A stretch of 39,630 nt of DNA from positions 16,696 to 56,325 of the forward strand of contig PBOM01000056.1 of assembly GCA_002724355.1 (NCBI GenBank), read 5' to 3'. The notes beneath the pieces are model-generated. The model did no database searches and had not been told where the DNA came from. It was given only the letters and a program-made list of their open reading frames with translations. The DNA is from Actinomycetota bacterium (GTDB lineage: Bacteria; Actinomycetota; Acidimicrobiia; Acidimicrobiales; Poriferisodalaceae). Positions within the stretch are counted from its first letter, which is position 1, and each line of letters opens with the position of its first letter. Below are positions 35,800 to 39,630 of this stretch, piece after piece. A program made the translations under genes and the position numbers.

Positions 35800-38700
35800 A
35801 TGAGCACTGCAGACAACACTCCCTACCCCCGAGTGCCCAACCGGGCAGATTTCCCTGCTATCGAGCGCTCTGTACTCGACCGTTGGAACAAAGAGGGAAC
35901 TTTCAAGCAATCAATAAGCTCTCGACCCAATGACGACGAATATGTGTTCTACGACGGACCGCCATTCGCAAACGGACTTCCGCATCACGGGCACCTATTG
36001 ACCGGCTATGTGAAAGACGTGGTACCCCGATACCAAACAATGCTCGGCAAACGCGTTGACCGCCGTTTTGGCTGGGATTGTCACGGTTTACCAGCCGAGA
36101 TGGAAACCGAACAAGAATTAGGAGTCTCTGGAAGAGCAGCTATCACCGAATTCGGGATCGAAACCTTCAACGCCAGCTGTAGGGAATCAGTACTGAAATA
36201 CACCTCAGAATGGCAAGAAACTGTCACGCGCCAAGCCCGATGGGTCGATTTCGATAACGATTACAAGACCATGGACCTCTCCTACATGGAATCGGTCATG
36301 TGGGCCTTCAAACAGCTGTGGGACAAAGGACTCATTTACAAAGCATTCCGGGTAATGCCCTACTCCTGGGGAGCCGAAACACCTCTATCGAACTTCGAGA
36401 TTCGCCTAGATGACGCAACGCGCCCTAGGCAAGATCCAGCGATCACTGTCTGGTTTCAACTCAAAGAAGAAGAAGCAGCAGAGTTTTCGGCAGGGCTACC
36501 GACTCGATTGCTGGCCTGGACCACTACGCCCTGGACTCTGCCTTCGAACTTAGCTCTAGCAGTTGGACCAGAAATTGAATACGTACTCGTCGAAGCACTC
36601 AACGCACGTTGGATCCTCAGTTCGGATTGCCTAGAAAAGTACTCCGAGCAGCTACCTGACTATCAAACGATCCAAACCCTGCCCGGCTCGTCTTTAGTTG
36701 GACTCCATTACGAACCAATTTTTGATTTCTTTGCTGAGAGAGACGACGCCTTCCGTGTTCTCGCTGCCGATTTTGTCGACACATCCGAAGGCACAGGGGT
36801 AGTACATATGGCACCCGGCTTCGGCGAAGACGATCAGCTAGTTTGCGAAGCCAACAAAATCGAGATCCGCGATGCTGTCCCTGTAGACGATCAGGGAAGA
36901 TTCACGGACAGAGTCAACAACTGGTCCAACCAAAATGTCTTCGATGCAAACCCACAGATAATTCAACACCTGAAAGATCTAGGAAAAGTTCTGCGTCACG
37001 ATACCTACGAACACAACTACCCACATTGCTGGCGCACAGACACTCCAATTATCTACAAAGCAATATCATCCTGGTACGTCGAAGTCACAAAGATCCGTTC
37101 ACGGCTGCAAGAAATCAACCAAGAAATCAACTGGGTTCCCGATCATGTCAAAGACGGACGGTTCGGACAGTGGTTAGCCGGCGCACGAGACTGGTCCATC
37201 AGCCGCAACCGTTTCTGGGGATCTCCGATACCAGTCTGGGTCAGCGATAACCCTGACTATCCACGAACCGACGTCTACGGCAGCCTTGACGAACTAGAAG
37301 CGGATTTCGGAGTGAGGCCTGATGACCTTCATCGTCCATTCATCGATGATCTCACGAGACCAAACCCCGACGACCCTTCGGGCAACAGCACCATGCGGCG
37401 CGTTCCGGAAGTCCTCGACTGTTGGTTTGAATCTGGCTCCATGCCATTCGCGCAGGTTCATTATCCCTTCGAAAACAAACAATGGTTCGAGGAACATTTC
37501 CCCGCTGATTTCATAGTCGAATACATCAATCAGACCCGGGGGTGGTTCTACACACTGCATGTCTTAGCTGGAGCGCTATTCGATCGACCAGCTTTTCAGA
37601 ACGTAATTTGTCACGGAATCCTCCTGGCAGAAGATGGCAATAAGCTGTCCAAAAGGCTCAGAAACTACACCGAACCGACAGAGATCTTTGATTCGCAGGG
37701 CTCAGATGCCCTTCGCTGGTACTTGATGTCAACAAACATCGTTCGGGGTGGCGATACACGAATATCGGACGCCGGAATCGACGATGTAACGAGGCAAGTT
37801 CTCATCCCGATATGGAACGCCTATTCTTTTTTTACTCTCTACGCAAATGTCGATCATCATCAGGCAGTACCCAGAGTCGACTCGAAACATCTCTTAGATC
37901 GCTACCTATTAGCCAAGACACGATCTCTCATAGCCAACACCACCTTGGCGTTAGACGCGTACGACCTTCCGGGTGCTGCGAACGAAATTCAATTGTTTAT
38001 CGACGCCCTAAATAATTGGTACATACGACGCTCGAGAGACCGGTTCTGGGGGCCCGAGGGCGGCGGCCAAGGAGACCCTGACGCATACGACACTCTTTAC
38101 ACCGTGTTGACTATCTTCACCCGAATTGCTGCTCCGTTTCTTCCTATGGTCATGGACGAAATTTACGGAGGTCTCACAAATGGTGAGAGCGTTCACTTAG
38201 CATCCTGGCCAAGCGTTGAAGAGTTGCCAGAGGACTCAGATCTAGTTCACCGAATGGACCAGATAAGAGAAGCAGCGTCAACGGCCCTCCGACTGAGAGA
38301 AGACGCTGGACTTCGGGTGCGGCTACCTTTGACATCGGTCACAGTTGCTGGAAAACGCGCGTCAGAGCTCAACGAGGTTTCCGACCTTCTTGCTGAAGAG
38401 ATCAACGTTCATAGGGTCGTTTTGACTGACGAGATAGGCGATTCCGCAACAATGACTTTAAAGCCCAACGGAAATGTTCTTGGGCCCCGGCTCGGGTCTG
38501 ACGTTCAAAAGGTTTTTGTCGCAGCGAAAGAAGGAAGCTGGACTTCCCTGGAGGGCAACCGCGTGGAAATCGCTGGCCACATACTCGAATCCCACGAGTA
38601 CGACATGGCTTTAGAGCCCTCTGACCCTGCGACTACCGCTTCTCTCAAGTCCAACGATGCAGTAGTGATTCTGGACACCAAGGTAACTCCGGAGCTTGAG

Positions 38701-38922
38701 GCGGAAGGCTCGGCTCGCGACTTAATTAGAACAATCCAGCAGGCAAGAAAAGAAGCTGACCTTGAAGTAACAGAACGAATCACAGTCGAAGTGAGCTGGT
38801 CCCCGAAAGATATTGACGCGATTAAGAAGCATGAACCGGTTGTCATGGCTGCCGTCTTGGCAAATCAAATTTCTTGGCTGCCAGGCAATGATGAGCCAAT
38901 GGTGCTACTCGCTAAGTCCTAG
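35800..38922 (+). CDS. ileS: Isoleucyl-tRNA synthetase (type 2/eukaryote-like signature); start ATG 35800 or TTG 35776
   Basis: DGPPFANGLPHHGHLLTGYVKDVVPRYQTMLGKRVDRRFGWDCHGLPAE; KLSKRLRNY. Confidence 0.96.
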   Translation: MSTADNTPYPRVPNRADFPAIERSVLDRWNKEGTFKQSISSRPNDDEYVFYDGPPFANGLPHHGHLLTGYVKDVVPRYQTMLGKRVDRRFGWDCHGLPAEMETEQELGVSGRAAITEFGIETFNASCRESVLKYTSEWQETVTRQARWVDFDNDYKTMDLSYMESVMWAFKQLWDKGLIYKAFRVMPYSWGAETPLSNFEIRLDDATRPRQDPAITVWFQLKEEEAAEFSAGLPTRLLAWTTTPWTLPSNLALAVGPEIEYVLVEALNARWILSSDCLEKYSEQLPDYQTIQTLPGSSLVGLHYEPIFDFFAERDDAFRVLAADFVDTSEGTGVVHMAPGFGEDDQLVCEANKIEIRDAVPVDDQGRFTDRVNNWSNQNVFDANPQIIQHLKDLGKVLRHDTYEHNYPHCWRTDTPIIYKAISSWYVEVTKIRSRLQEINQEINWVPDHVKDGRFGQWLAGARDWSISRNRFWGSPIPVWVSDNPDYPRTDVYGSLDELEADFGVRPDDLHRPFIDDLTRPNPDDPSGNSTMRRVPEVLDCWFESGSMPFAQVHYPFENKQWFEEHFPADFIVEYINQTRGWFYTLHVLAGALFDRPAFQNVICHGILLAEDGNKLSKRLRNYTEPTEIFDSQGSDALRWYLMSTNIVRGGDTRISDAGIDDVTRQVLIPIWNAYSFFTLYANVDHHQAVPRVDSKHLLDRYLLAKTRSLIANTTLALDAYDLPGAANEIQLFIDALNNWYIRRSRDRFWGPEGGGQGDPDAYDTLYTVLTIFTRIAAPFLPMVMDEIYGGLTNGESVHLASWPSVEELPEDSDLVHRMDQIREAASTALRLREDAGLRVRLPLTSVTVAGKRASELNEVSDLLAEEINVHRVVLTDEIGDSATMTLKPNGNVLGPRLGSDVQKVFVAAKEGSWTSLEGNRVEIAGHILESHEYDMALEPSDPATTASLKSNDAVVILDTKVTPELEAEGSARDLIRTIQQARKEADLEVTERITVEVSWSPKDIDAIKKHEPVVMAAVLANQISWLPGNDEPMVLLAKS

Positions 38923-38930
38923 CGCTTTAT

Positions 38931-39630
38931 CTACTTACCCTCTAACGGCTGTTGCCGCTGCAAAGCAGAGAAGAACGGGTCATCGATTTCTTCTCCGGAA
39001 CCAATTTCTGTTTTCAGGCGGGGAGTCGCATCAACCGCAGGTTGATCATTTCGCGTTTCGTCGATAACAGCAACGCCTTCGACCATTGTTGTGGCCGGAT
39101 GCTGGTCAGGGGGACCGTCCGGGCGGCCACTTAGATCTCTGGCAATTTCCCCCAAGGCCCGTCGACGAGTTTCTATCAGGTCCGCCAACTGGTCGGCATC
39201 GCTACGCCTCGCAGCGATTCGCGCTTCTAGCTCCAACAATTCTTCTTCTAAGTCTGACTTACGAGCCCAGGCCTCAGTCGTAGCTAGCTCAGACGAAGAC
39301 ACCACCAGAACGTCAGCTAAAAGATCTGCTACTTGTTCCCTCGCCGCGGCGACGGCATCTTCTACAACATCCTCAGCGGTTTCTTGAGCAAGAGCTATCA
39401 GCTGCGCAATCCGATCAATCTCTATTTTCGTTGCGCCAATTGCAACAGCGACCCGTTCCTGATCGGTCCGACCGTCGCTTTCCACTCTGGGTGCTGTGGC
39501 TAGTGCTTCTTGGATGCTCTCAACTGCGTCAAGGCGCCCGTCGTGGACTTGAATCCCTTCCTGGTCGCCGTTTTGGTTTATTCGAGCTTCCGTAGCTATT
39601 AGCCGGTCAGCCACGTCGTCTAGCCGCGAC
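38931..39630 (-). CDS. Coiled-coil protein of unknown function (possibly DivIVA-like); runs off the window edge
   Basis: Long heptad-rich helical segments; frame remains open from 39614 to the window end (SRLDDVADRL...), so the listed GTG start is probably internal. Confidence 0.65.
   Translation of the reverse strand, partial: SRLDDVADRLIATEARINQNGDQEGIQVHDGRLDAVESIQEALATAPRVESDGRTDQERVAVAIGATKIEIDRIAQLIALAQETAEDVVEDAVAAAREQVADLLADVLVVSSSELATTEAWARKSDLEEELLELEARIAARRSDADQLADLIETRRRALGEIARDLSGRPDGPPDQHPATTMVEGVAVIDETRNDQPAVDATPRLKTEIGSGEEIDDPFFSALQRQQPLEGK

Noticed and set aside
1-39630. tRNA/rRNA genes, transposases, integrases, phage genes, toxin-antitoxin pairs
   Set aside because: None recognised; intergenic gaps are too short for rRNA and I found no tRNA-like cloverleaf or mobile-element protein motif by reading.

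Overview
Compact, almost fully coding chromosomal segment. Mycothiol synthase (MshD), the proteasome activator Bpa, a menaquinone pathway, an F420-type LLM oxidoreductase and a K/A-tailed DksA-like protein next to lspA/ileS all point to an actinobacterium; a marine Acidimicrobiia-like lineage is my inference. Main blocks: a FAS-II cluster (fabH-fabG-acpP-fabF, with fabZ nearby); azlCD; a long minus-strand run headed by groES (groES, fused trpEG, ygfZ, ABM monooxygenase, trpC, trpF, trpB, trpA, HIT-like protein, cytochrome c, bcp, fabZ); a his cluster (hisDCBHAF); nth/mshD; VIT1-family transporter/rlmN; maoC/menG/menA; an accessory stretch; bpa; rluD-lspA-dksA-like; and ileS. I saw no rRNA, tRNA, CRISPR or mobile element. 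The most interesting signal is an orphan Cpn10/GroES-like protein ending in ...STGLYL. This resembles the C-terminal proteasome-docking tail of Bpa, which is encoded in the same window and ends in ...GGVYL. Other signals: a recurring TAnnnT box 6-8 nt upstream of start codons (leaderless promoters), including one perfect palindrome that places it on both strands between two divergent genes; a TraR/DksA-like protein lacking all four zinc-finger cysteines and carrying an 11x hexapeptide AKKKAx tail; and a biotinyl/lipoyl-like protein lacking the acceptor lysine hairpin.
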